Positions 1 through 8,136 of a stretch of DNA of 10,403 nt are shown piece by piece. Source of the DNA: DASZTV01 sp036268405. Its GTDB lineage: Bacteria > Actinomycetota > Actinomycetes > JAFAQI01. The notes below the pieces were generated by a model. The model had not been told where the DNA came from and searched no databases. It saw only the letters and a program-made list of their open reading frames with translations. Made by a program: the position numbers and the translations under genes. The stretch spans positions 1 to 10,403 of the forward strand of contig DATAUF010000166.1 in NCBI GenBank assembly GCA_036268405.1, in the 5' to 3' direction. The stretch's first letter is position 1, and each line of letters opens with the position of its first letter.

Positions 1-1
1 C

Positions 2-1498
<1,497 letters not shown>

Positions 1499-1520
1499 GT
1501 CCATCTCGCTACTTCAGTCC

Positions 1521-1555
1521 AAAGAGGGGCGGCCCGATCCGGGCCGCCCCTCTTT
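1521..1555 (+). terminator. Perfect hairpin terminator after groEL
   Basis: Arms 1521-1536 and 1540-1555 are exact reverse complements (16 bp, mostly G/C) around the 3-base loop ATC. The right arm ends in CTCTTT but there is no long T run after it, which is common for actinobacterial terminators. It lies 22 bases past the groEL stop codon. Confidence 0.9.
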
Positions 1556-1576
1556 GCGTGGCGCCTCTCTGGGTGG

Positions 1577-1666
1577 CGGCGGTCTGGGAGTCCCGTCTCG
1601 GGCTGTGGCCCTCGTCGCTTCGCTCCTTTGCGGCCAACGCCCTCGCCGGGACTCCCACACCGCCGG
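1577..1666. repeat. Palindromic intergenic repeat, copy 1
   Basis: The outer arms CGGCGGTCTGGGAGTCCCG (1577-1595) and CGGGACTCCCACACCGCCG (1648-1666) are reverse complements with one mismatch in 19. Pairing continues inward less perfectly to about 1610 and 1633, leaving a loop around GTCGCTTCGCTCCTTTG. Bases 1581-1656 match 1686-1761 with only two differences, so this is one of two direct copies of the same element. The form (short, G/C-rich, imperfect palindrome, non-coding, between genes) is that of a REP/BIME-like or MITE-like element. It could also fold in RNA and add to termination after groEL. Confidence 0.8.
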
Positions 1667-1675
1667 CCCTCTGTT

Positions 1676-1777
1676 GCGTGACGCCGGTCTGGGAGTCCCG
1701 TCTCGGGCTGTGGCCCTAGTCGCTTCGCTCCTTTGCGGCCAACGCCCTCGCCGGGACCCCCCAGACCGGCGTCACGC
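1676..1777. repeat. Palindromic intergenic repeat, copy 2
   Basis: This is the second copy, 105 bp downstream of the first. Its ends pair better than those of copy 1: GCGTGACGCCGGTCTG (1676-1691) is the exact reverse complement of 1762-1777, and the stem goes on through GGGAGTCCCG against CGGGACCCCC with a one-base irregularity. The core differs from copy 1 at 1718 (A for C) and 1758 (C for T). No transposase frame or clear flanking target duplication is seen. The near identity of the cores suggests recent duplication, or upkeep by gene conversion. Confidence 0.8.
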
Positions 1778-1830
1778 AGTTGGGTCCTTCCTTTGTTGGG
1801 CCCGTGGGGTTGTAGCTCGGTCTCCGGCGA

Positions 1831-1854
1831 GGGCATGACGTTCCGTCATGTCCC
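1831..1854. promoter_or_regulatory. Small hairpin / inverted repeat in the leader of the first S53 gene
   Basis: CATGACG (1834-1840) and CGTCATG (1844-1850) are exact reverse complements around TTC, and GGG (1831-1833) can pair with CCC (1852-1854) past one bulged T. It sits 68 bases upstream of the S53 start codon. It could be an operator or an mRNA leader hairpin. There is no T tract, so it is unlikely to be a terminator. Function is not shown. Confidence 0.35.
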
Positions 1855-1921
1855 GTTTCGGGGTGCGCATAGGCTCGTTGGTTCAGCAGGAGCGCCGTCG
1901 GCGGGCACTGAAAGGACACTG

Positions 1922-3919
1922 ATGAAGCCCAGCGTCATTCGTCGTCTTTCCATGCTCGCGGTGTTCGGCGTTCTTGCGACCGGGGCGCCGGCGTTGGCTG
2001 TTACGCAGAGCGCTCCCGCGTCCGGCGTGGTGGCGCTGGTTGACGCGATCCCGGCTTGGGCCAAGGGCGTGCTGCCGGCGGCCCTTGAGCCCGCGACCGC
2101 TCCGGTGCAGATCTCGCTGCTCCTCAAGGGCCGTCACGAGGCGGAGCTTCAACGCTTCGTCGCGCAGGTGAGCGACCCGGCGTCACCGAGCTATCGACAC
2201 TTCCTGACCCGCGCGGAGTACGCCAAGCGCTACGCGCCGACAGCAGCCGAGGCGGGCACGGCTCGGGCGTCCCTGCAGCGGGCCGGCTTCGTCGTGGACG
2301 CTACGACGCCCACGCGTGGTCTCATCACCGCCCACGCGACCGCGGCGCTCGTCGGAAAGCTCTTCGACACGACGTTCGGGTTGTTCCACGTCGCGGGCCA
2401 GCTGCTGCGTGCACCGCTTTCCCAGCCGACGCTGCCCGCCGCGCTCCGCCCGGTGGTGTCCACCGTGATCGGCCTGGCGCAGAACGCCGCGGTATCCAAC
2501 GCGACGCCGGCAGCGGCGTTCGTCAACGCGCGGCCGTGCTCGCGCTACTACGGCCAGCGGGTCGCCAAGAAGGACCCCAAGTTTCAGGGCGTTCACCAGC
2601 CGTTCGCGATCTGCGGCTACACGATGAAGCAGGTCCGCTCGGTGTACGGCGTCGACCGGGTGCACTCGACCGGGCGCGGTGCGACCGTCGGGGTCGTCGA
2701 CGCCTTCGCGTCGCCGACGATCGGTGCCGACGTCAACACCTGGTCGCACCGGATGGGGGTGCCGAAGCTGTCGGCGGACCAGCTGACGCAGGTGACGCTG
2801 CCCGGGATGTCCAGCCTCCCCGAGCTCACCCCGCTCGGCCTGCCGGTCCTCGACCCGCAGGGGTGGGCGGGCGAGGAGAGCCTCGACGTCGAGGCGGTGC
2901 ACGGCATGGCTCCGGACGCGAAGATCTTCTACTACTCCGCGCTCAGTGGATTCGGCCTCAACGTCGGGCCCTACGAGGTCGGACTCGAGCCGCTGATCAT
3001 CGCGCTCGCGCAGGCGGTCGAGGCCGGCAAGGTCGACATCGTCAGCAACTCCTGGGGCGGTGCCAACGACAATCCGACGCCCGGCGACGATCTCGTCATC
3101 AACACGATCACCAACCAGGCGGCCGCCGAGGGCATCACCATCGATTTCTCGAGCGGCGACTCTGCCGATGAGGTTGCTGCAGACGGCGCCCGCGCGGCGG
3201 ACTTCCCGGCGACCAGCCCAGGTGTCACCGCAGTTGGCGGCACGACGCTTGAAGTCGGTCGCAGCGGCAAGCGGATCTCCGAGTCCTACTGGGGCACGCA
3301 GAAGGTCACCATGGCCAAGAGCGGTAAGTGGGACTTCAAGGCCAAGACCTTCAGTGGCGGCGCGGGTGGCGGTGTCAGCACGGCGTTTGCCGAACCGGCT
3401 TGGCAGCACGGCGTCGTCCCGGCAAGCGAGACGACGTACGGCGGGCTCAGCCGTCCTGGTCGGGTCGAGCCCGACGTCTCGATGGTTGCCGACTCCACCA
3501 CGGGGATCCTGATCGGCCAGACCCAACACTTCTCCGACGGCACCGACAAGTACAGCGAGTACCGCATCGGCGGAACGAGCGTCTCGTGCCCGTTGTTCTC
3601 CGGGCTGCTCGCGCTCGCGGTCGCGAGGGGGAATCACCGCCTCGGGCTGGTCACACCGACGCTGTACGCAAGGTCGCGCACCGCGGCAGGTCGGGCGCGG
3701 TTGTTCTACGACCCGGTCGCGATCCCGCGCAGGCACGGCATGTCGACGCTGGCCAACGTCAGGCCCGACTTCACGGCCACCGACAACCCGAAGTCGAAGG
3801 TGACCTACAGCCTGCGCATCCTGAGCAACCTCAGCACCCTGCACGCGCTGCACGGGTACGACGACTCGACCGGTCTCGGGACCCCTCGGGCGCCCGCGCT
3901 GGTGGCGGCGCTGGCCTGA
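1922..3919 (+). CDS. Secreted S53 family peptidase (sedolisin/kumamolisin type) with activation prodomain
   Basis: An endopeptidase of the Ser-Glu-Asp type, usually active at acid pH outside the cell; 665 aa. The ATG at 1922 is chosen because AAGGA lies 5 bases upstream and a signal peptide follows directly (MKPSVIRR, a hydrophobic stretch, then APALA near residue 26). The frame is open further upstream but only into the repeat region. Residues about 38-185 form the Pro-kuma activation domain (HFLTRAEYAKRYAPT at 93-107). The catalytic domain has Glu318 and Asp322 in GEESLD, oxyanion Asp413 in SSGDS, the nucleophile Ser553 in GGTSVSCP, and the C-terminal calcium-site motif GYDDSTGLGTP (645-655). 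All key residues are present, so it should be active after the prodomain is removed. A second S53 gene starts 113 bp downstream on the same strand. Substrate and regulation are not visible. Confidence 0.93.
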   Translation: MKPSVIRRLSMLAVFGVLATGAPALAVTQSAPASGVVALVDAIPAWAKGVLPAALEPATAPVQISLLLKGRHEAELQRFVAQVSDPASPSYRHFLTRAEYAKRYAPTAAEAGTARASLQRAGFVVDATTPTRGLITAHATAALVGKLFDTTFGLFHVAGQLLRAPLSQPTLPAALRPVVSTVIGLAQNAAVSNATPAAAFVNARPCSRYYGQRVAKKDPKFQGVHQPFAICGYTMKQVRSVYGVDRVHSTGRGATVGVVDAFASPTIGADVNTWSHRMGVPKLSADQLTQVTLPGMSSLPELTPLGLPVLDPQGWAGEESLDVEAVHGMAPDAKIFYYSALSGFGLNVGPYEVGLEPLIIALAQAVEAGKVDIVSNSWGGANDNPTPGDDLVINTITNQAAAEGITIDFSSGDSADEVAADGARAADFPATSPGVTAVGGTTLEVGRSGKRISESYWGTQKVTMAKSGKWDFKAKTFSGGAGGGVSTAFAEPAWQHGVVPASETTYGGLSRPGRVEPDVSMVADSTTGILIGQTQHFSDGTDKYSEYRIGGTSVSCPLFSGLLALAVARGNHRLGLVTPTLYARSRTAAGRARLFYDPVAIPRRHGMSTLANVRPDFTATDNPKSKVTYSLRILSNLSTLHALHGYDDSTGLGTPRAPALVAALA

Positions 3920-4032
3920 CCGATCTTGCATGACCCGTTAGGCCGAATGGAGCATGGCGCGCTAGGCGATTTGGACGGTATCGTCCCTCCACTTGCCGTA
4001 ACGACGCCACCATTTCCGACCTGAGGAGCGCA

Positions 4033-5316
4033 ATGCGCCGGTACCGCCGGGGGATCACCGCACTGGGGGCAATCGCACTACTCACGGGATCCGCGGCCGG
4101 GGCCGCGACCGCATCGGCCGCGTCAGCCAGGGTGGTCTCGACCACGACGTCGATCCTGAACAGCTGCGCGGTTCCCTCTGCAAATCACGTCAGCTGCTAT
4201 GCAGTGCTGCGGGCACGGGAGCTGAACCTGTCCAACGGCTCGGTCCGCCCGCAGGCGTCATCCGGTCCGACCGGCTACGGCCCTTCCGATCTTCGCTCGG
4301 CGTACAACCTGACCAGCGCATCGACGTCCGGCGGGACTGGCCAGACAGTGGCGGTCGTCGACGCGTTCGATGACCCCAACGCACAGGCCGACCTCAACAC
4401 CTACCGGGCGCAGTTCGGGCTGCCTGCGTGCGGCGCCGGCTGCTTCAGCAAGGTCAACCAGTCCGGTGCGGCGAGCCCGCTGCCGAAGGTCGACACCGGA
4501 TGGGCGCAGGAGGAGTCGCTCGACATCGACATGGTGTCGGCGATCTGTCCGAACTGCCACATCCTCCTGGTCGAGGCGAGCTCCACCTCGACTTCGGACC
4601 TGGCGGCGTCGGTCAACGAGGCGGCCGCACTCGGCGCGACCGAGATCTCCAACTCCTACGGCGGCGGTGAGGCGTCGTCCGAGACCTCGCTGAACTCCGC
4701 CTACAGCCACGCAGGCATCGCGATCACCGCCTCGGCGGGTGACTCCGGCTACGGCGTCGAGTTCCCTGCGGCGGCACCGACGGTGACCGCGGTCGGCGGC
4801 ACGACGCTGTCACGCGCGAGCAACCCGCGCGGATGGACCGAAACGGTCTGGGGCAGCGCCGGCGGTGGGCTGCTCGGTCTCGGTGGAAGCGCGAGCGGCA
4901 CTGGTAGCGGATGCTCGGCGTACGAGGCGAAGCCGTCCTGGCAGAAGGACGCGGGCTGCACCAAGCGCACCGTCGCCGACGTGTCGGCGGATGCCAACCC
5001 GAGCACGGGCGTCGCGGTCTACGACTCGACCGCGGACTCGAGCGGCAACGTCGGCTGGCTGGAGTTCGGCGGCACGAGCGTCGCGTCGCCGATCATCGCC
5101 GCGGTCTACGCGATCGCCGGCAACGCCGCGTCGACAAGCGGTGCGTCGTACGCCTACGCGCACACCTCATCGCTGAACGACGTGACCAGCGGGACCAACG
5201 GCTCGTGCGGTGGCCTGCTCAGCGGTGGCAGTGCGAAGAAGTACCTCTGCACCGCCGGAGCCGGTTACGACGGCCCGACAGGTCTGGGTACGCCGAACGG
5301 CACCGGCGCCTTCTAA
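4033..5316 (+). CDS. Secreted S53-like peptidase without a full prodomain, cysteine-rich
   Basis: Second member of the S53 pair, 427 aa. The ATG at 4033 has GAGGAG 4 bases upstream. The N-terminus is a signal peptide (MRRYRRG, then a hydrophobic Ala/Gly/Leu stretch, probable cleavage after ASA near residue 29). Only about 50 residues separate it from the catalytic domain, which starts near GYGPSDLRSAYNL (81-93), so the roughly 150-residue activation domain of the neighbour is absent. Catalytic residues are kept: Glu160 and Asp164 in QEESLD, Asp237 in SAGDS, Ser349 in GGTSVASP, and the end motif GYDGPTGLGTPNG. Ten cysteines fall in five close pairs (45/55, 133/137, 172/175, 294/309, 392/406), which suggests local disulfides in an exported enzyme. 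It may share a transcript with the upstream peptidase, though the 113-bp gap leaves room for its own promoter. A hairpin terminator follows 8 bases after the stop. Confidence 0.9.
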   Translation: MRRYRRGITALGAIALLTGSAAGAATASAASARVVSTTTSILNSCAVPSANHVSCYAVLRARELNLSNGSVRPQASSGPTGYGPSDLRSAYNLTSASTSGGTGQTVAVVDAFDDPNAQADLNTYRAQFGLPACGAGCFSKVNQSGAASPLPKVDTGWAQEESLDIDMVSAICPNCHILLVEASSTSTSDLAASVNEAAALGATEISNSYGGGEASSETSLNSAYSHAGIAITASAGDSGYGVEFPAAAPTVTAVGGTTLSRASNPRGWTETVWGSAGGGLLGLGGSASGTGSGCSAYEAKPSWQKDAGCTKRTVADVSADANPSTGVAVYDSTADSSGNVGWLEFGGTSVASPIIAAVYAIAGNAASTSGASYAYAHTSSLNDVTSGTNGSCGGLLSGGSAKKYLCTAGAGYDGPTGLGTPNGTGAF

Positions 5317-5324
5317 CGACGAGC

Positions 5325-5369
5325 TGTGAGGTGTTGGCGGCAGCAGCCGGCTGCCGCTGACACCTCACA
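5325..5369 (+). terminator. Hairpin terminator after the S53 pair
   Basis: Arms 5325-5344 and 5350-5369 pair along all 20 positions, with 18 Watson-Crick and two G-U pairs, around a 5-base loop. The structure begins 8 bases after the second S53 stop and separates the peptidase pair from larE. There is no T run. Confidence 0.85.
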
Positions 5370-5406
5370 AGGTCCGTGCACTCGCGGTGGTCGTTCGTCC
5401 CAGGGT

Positions 5407-5412
5407 TAGCCT
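5407..5412 (+). promoter_or_regulatory. Probable -10 box of larE, implying a leaderless transcript
   Basis: TAGCCT fits the actinobacterial TANNNT -10 consensus and ends 6 bases before the larE ATG (5419), which would put the transcription start on the ATG itself. No Shine-Dalgarno sequence lies before this ATG, as expected for a leaderless mRNA. No good -35 is seen. Confidence 0.55.
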
Positions 5413-5418
5413 CGGCTG

Positions 5419-6237
5419 ATGGGTTCGGTGGTGCGCCTCGAGGAGCGATTGCGGGAGCTCGGCTCCGTGCTCGTCGCGTTCAGCGGCGGTGCGGACTCGG
5501 CGTTCCTGCTCGCAGCAGCGGTGCGGACGCTCGGCGCGGACAACGTGGTCGCCGCCACCGCCGTCTCGGCGAGCCTGCCTGCCTCGGAGCTCGACGCCGC
5601 ACGAGCGTTCGCGGGGTCGCTCGGTGCCCGTCATATGACGCCGTCGACGGATGAGATGGCGCGCGACGGTTACCGCGCCAACGGTGCCGACCGCTGCTTC
5701 TTCTGCAAGGCGGAGCTGCTCGACGTGCTCGCCCCGCTGGCGCGGACCTTGGACCTGGCGCACGTCGCAACGGGCACCAACGCCGACGATGCGGTCGCAG
5801 GCTTCCGGCCCGGCATCCGGGCGGCCGCGCAGCGCGGCGCCGTCACGCCGCTGCTCGATGCGGGCCTCACCAAGTCCGAGATTCGGGCGCACAGCCGTGA
5901 TTGGGCGCTCGTCACGTGGGACAAGCCCGCGGCGGCGTGCCTGTCGAGTCGCATCGCCTACGGCATCGAGGTCTCGCCGTTCCGGCTGTCACGGGTGGAG
6001 CGCGCCGAGTCCGATCTTCGCGCCGCGTTCGTCGCAGCGGGGCTCGCGGTGAGCAACCTGCGGGTCCGCGACGTCGGTGACGTCGCGCGCGTGGAGGTTG
6101 ATGCGGAGCTGATCGAGGAGGTCGCCGCCAGGTCTGATGTGCTGGCAGCGATCACCGGATTCAGCGCCGTTGAGCTCGACCCGCGGGGCTTCCGATCCGG
6201 CTCGATGAACGAGGCCCTGGCGGCCGGTGCCAAATAA
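5419..6237 (+). CDS. larE: LarE-like ATP-dependent sulfur transferase (PP-loop), three-cysteine type
   Basis: A protein of 272 aa. LarE adenylates a carboxylate of the nicotinic-acid-derived precursor and puts sulfur into it, during synthesis of the nickel-pincer cofactor of lactate racemase and related enzymes. Visible motifs are the PP-loop SGGADS (22-27), RCFFCKAELLD (92-102), GTNADD (119-124), and KPAAACLSSRIAYG (169-182), whose Cys174 matches the sulfur-donor cysteine of Lactiplantibacillus LarE. Cys93 and Cys96 form a CxxC with Cys174 as a third cysteine. This pattern is known in LarE forms that carry a [4Fe-4S] cluster and transfer sulfur catalytically, so that mechanism is likely here. 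No larB, larC or larA is in the window, and the gene appears to be transcribed alone from a leaderless promoter. A related PP-loop sulfur-transfer role on another substrate cannot be excluded. Confidence 0.85.
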   Translation: MGSVVRLEERLRELGSVLVAFSGGADSAFLLAAAVRTLGADNVVAATAVSASLPASELDAARAFAGSLGARHMTPSTDEMARDGYRANGADRCFFCKAELLDVLAPLARTLDLAHVATGTNADDAVAGFRPGIRAAAQRGAVTPLLDAGLTKSEIRAHSRDWALVTWDKPAAACLSSRIAYGIEVSPFRLSRVERAESDLRAAFVAAGLAVSNLRVRDVGDVARVEVDAELIEEVAARSDVLAAITGFSAVELDPRGFRSGSMNEALAAGAK

Positions 6238-6254
6238 CCCTTGATTCATCCGGC

Positions 6255-6260
6255 TAGCCT
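6255..6260 (+). promoter_or_regulatory. Possible -10 box for the cold-shock gene
   Basis: TAGCCT is the same hexamer as before larE, again preceded by GG and a pyrimidine. It would give a start near 6267 and an untranslated leader of about 45 bases before the GTG. No clear -35 is seen, so this is tentative. Confidence 0.3.
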
Positions 6261-6312
6261 TGTGCGGGCGTACCGATCAGGTGCGACGAGCGACGAGCGA
6301 AGTAGGTCTGCA

Positions 6313-6699
6313 GTGCCCACCGGCAAGGTCAAGTGGTTCGACGAGGAAAAGGGCTTCGGCTTCGTTTCCCGCGATGACGGCGGTAGCGATGTCTACGTGC
6401 ATGCCTCCTCGCTGCCGGACGGTACGACGCTCAAGCCCGGCGCCCGCGTGGAGTTCGGGGTGGCCGAGGGCAAGCGTGGCGAGCAGGCGTTGTCGCTTCG
6501 CGTCCTTGACCCACTTCCGTCGGTTGCTGCGGCGACCCGGCGTCCGGCTGACGAGCTGCACGGCCTGATCGATGACCTGATCAAGCTGTTCGAGGCCAAG
6601 GTGCAGCCGGATCTTCGCCGCGGCCGCTATCCCGACAAGACCACCGGGCCGCGGCTCGCGCAGATGATGCGAGCGATCGCCACAGAGCTTGAGGGCTAG
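6313..6699 (+). CDS. Cold-shock-domain protein with C-terminal extension
   Basis: Single-stranded RNA/DNA-binding protein of the CspA family, 128 aa. The GTG at 6313 is chosen because family members begin with M(P/A)TGKVKWF, exactly what follows, and AGTAGG lies 6 bases upstream. The cold-shock domain covers residues 1-66, with RNP1 KGFGFV (13-18) and RNP2 VYVHAS (27-32). Residues 67-128 are an extra segment with LHGLIDDLIKLFEAKVQPDL and a basic stretch RRGRYPDKTTG, probably helical. Such roughly 130-residue forms are common in actinobacteria (CspB-like) and longer than the 67-residue classic proteins. The role is an RNA chaperone, not necessarily cold-induced. It lies 75 bp after larE and converges on the transporter gene with 29 bp between stops. 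Confidence 0.9.
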   Translation: MPTGKVKWFDEEKGFGFVSRDDGGSDVYVHASSLPDGTTLKPGARVEFGVAEGKRGEQALSLRVLDPLPSVAAATRRPADELHGLIDDLIKLFEAKVQPDLRRGRYPDKTTGPRLAQMMRAIATELEG

Positions 6700-6728
6700 C
6701 TCGGCGATCGAGGGCTAGCAGCTCCAGC

Positions 6729-8120
6729 TCACGCAGCGGCCCTGTCCTGGCGCCGCGGCCGGCCGCTGATCGCGGCGATCAGCGCTGCCGCGAGCGCGGC
6801 GGCGGCCACGGCGAAGCCGATGCCCGGCCGGGTCGGCAGCACGATGCCGATGCCACCGCCGAGGACCCACGACAGCTGCAGCACGGTCTCGGACCGCGCG
6901 AACGTCGAGGTCCGGATGTCCTCGTCGACTCGCTGGATCGTCGCGTCGAGTGCCAACTTCGACATCGCGGCCGCGGCCGACGCGACGACGGCGAGGGCGA
7001 AGACCGACACGACCCCGAAGTCGACGGCGGCGTAGACGCACACCGCGACAGTGGCGGCGAGGAGCAGCGCTGATAGCCGGGCGCCGGCAGCCGTGGCCGC
7101 TCGGGATCCGAGGACGGTGCCCGCGACGTTGCCCAGGCCGATCCCGAGGGCCAGCTCGCCGAGGCAGATGTTGGCGGACAGCCCGCCGATCGGATGCACC
7201 CGGATGACGAATGCGCCGAACAGCAGGAGCAGTCCGGACAGCCACCGCAGGGCGGCCGCGGTACGCAGGGCGTAGCGGATCGTGGGGGTCATCCGGATCC
7301 GCCCAGTGGGACGCGGCGTGGAGCGCTTGCCGCGGCCCCCGTCGGCAGCGCGGGGCAGCCGCAGCGCGGTGACCGCGGCGCAGACGTACACCGCCGCGCC
7401 GAGCGCGAGCTCGGTGCGATGGCCGAGGACGGTGATCACCGCTGCCGCGATGCTGCCTGCCAGGGCGGGGGCGATGACCCCGGCGAGGGTGATCCGGGAG
7501 TTGGCCTGGACCAGCGTCATCTCCGGCGGCAGCACTCGTGGGACGGCGGCGCTGCGGGTCACGCCGTACGCCTTGCTCGCAACCAGGACGCCGAGGGCGG
7601 CGGGATAGAGCGTCAGCGCCTGGGTGACCGAGGTGTGTCCCCCGGAGCCCAGGCTGTGACTGATAGCCAGTGCGAGGGCGGCGCGCGCCAGCATTGTCAG
7701 GGCGAGCGCCAGGCGGCGGCCGTGTCGGAGCCGGTCGAGCAGCGGCCCGAGAACCGGCGCCACGACCGCGAAGGGAGCCATCGTGACGAGCAGGTAGAGC
7801 GCGACGCGACTGCGCGCCTCATGTGTCGGGACGGAGAAGAACAGCGAACCGGCGAGAGCGACGGTGATCGTGGCGTCGCCTGCCGCCTGCAGCGCATGGG
7901 TCTCGACAAGTGCGGCCAGCCCGGAGGCTCCGGCGCCGCCGCGGTCGTTCCAGCGCCGCAGCCGGCGGGTCCCTCGACGGGTCGAGGCAACCGTCGCTCG
8001 GAGAAGGTGGCCGACTGCGGCACCCAGTCGTTCGCCGTCGGCGGGTCGCTCGCTGTCGCTGGGACGCACGTCGGCGGCAGGTGCCGCGTCGCTACGCGGT
8101 TCGCCGTCGCCGGTGGTCAT
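6729..8120 (-). CDS. MFS-type membrane transporter with long hydrophilic N-terminus
   Basis: An integral membrane protein of 463 aa from the ATG at 8120, probably an exporter of unknown substrate. Residues 1-65 are hydrophilic, rich in Asp/Glu/Pro then Arg (STRRGTRRLRRWNDR), and probably cytosolic. From about 68 on there are alternating hydrophobic segments consistent with 10-12 helices. GPLLDRLRHGRR (125-136) matches MFS motif A in the loop between helices 2 and 3. A basic, charged loop (about 255-280) separates the two halves. The segment LDATIQRVDEDIRTSTFARSE follows near residues 391-411. The frame is open 88 residues further upstream, but that part is antisense to the DUF3027 gene and reads as low-complexity Ser/Ala/Thr, so I reject it. 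The gene is divergent from DUF3027 with 16 bp between the chosen starts, which suggests shared control or leaderless starts. Confidence 0.82.
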   Translation of the reverse strand: MTTGDGEPRSDAAPAADVRPSDSERPADGERLGAAVGHLLRATVASTRRGTRRLRRWNDRGGAGASGLAALVETHALQAAGDATITVALAGSLFFSVPTHEARSRVALYLLVTMAPFAVVAPVLGPLLDRLRHGRRLALALTMLARAALALAISHSLGSGGHTSVTQALTLYPAALGVLVASKAYGVTRSAAVPRVLPPEMTLVQANSRITLAGVIAPALAGSIAAAVITVLGHRTELALGAAVYVCAAVTALRLPRAADGGRGKRSTPRPTGRIRMTPTIRYALRTAAALRWLSGLLLLFGAFVIRVHPIGGLSANICLGELALGIGLGNVAGTVLGSRAATAAGARLSALLLAATVAVCVYAAVDFGVVSVFALAVVASAAAAMSKLALDATIQRVDEDIRTSTFARSETVLQLSWVLGGGIGIVLPTRPGIGFAVAAAALAAALIAAISGRPRRQDRAAA

Positions 8121-8125
8121 GAGCG

Positions 8126-8131
8126 ACACTA
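8126..8131 (-). promoter_or_regulatory. Possible -10 box of the MFS gene (leaderless)
   Basis: Read on the minus strand, TAGTGT fits TANNNT and ends 5 bases before the ATG at 8120. No Shine-Dalgarno sequence lies in the gap, so a leaderless start is the simplest reading. The box lies between the two divergent start codons. Confidence 0.4.
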
Positions 8132-8136
8132 AACAT

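Larger units (their letters stand above)
1499..1921. other. 423-bp gene-free region holding a terminator, two palindromic repeats and a small hairpin
   Basis: No credible gene lies between groEL and the first S53 peptidase. Open frames here run through the palindromes on both strands and give Arg/Gly/Pro-rich translations without family features. The order is: terminator (1521-1555), repeat copy 1 (about 1577-1666), repeat copy 2 (about 1676-1777), a 13-bp stretch, then about 130 bp of leader to the S53 start. The leader has one hairpin (1831-1854). I could not place a convincing -35/-10 pair in it, although the S53 promoter should be here. Confidence 0.8.

Noticed and set aside
1824..1834. 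Third, degenerate copy of the palindromic repeat
   Set aside because: Only the 11-mer CCGGCGAGGGC (complement of part of both copies) is shared; flanks do not match, so chance is possible in such GC-rich DNA.
1733..1921. N-terminal extension of the first S53 peptidase to 1733
   Set aside because: It would begin inside repeat copy 2, is Pro/Ser/Gly-rich, and would bury the signal peptide that follows the ATG at 1922, which has its own AAGGA.
2183..3931. Long open frame on the minus strand opposite the first S53 gene (582 codons)
   Set aside because: It is antisense to a clear peptidase gene. The translation is Arg/Asp/Gly/Val-rich without any family motif, as expected for the complement of high-GC coding DNA.
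3971..4004. TTGGAC as -35 of a promoter for the second S53 gene
   Set aside because: No TANNNT box lies at 16-19 bases; the nearest TAACGA is 22 bases away. The small GGACG/CGTCC inverted repeat here is only 5 bp.
6691..6719. Direct repeat GAGGGCTAGC at the end of the cold-shock gene
   Set aside because: Two 10-base copies 20 bases apart; too short to claim function, and no stable hairpin forms to act as a terminator.
7194..8132. Open frame on the plus strand opposite the MFS gene (312 codons)
   Set aside because: Gly/Arg/Gln-rich shadow of the transporter; the minus-strand product has hydrophobic helices and MFS motif A.
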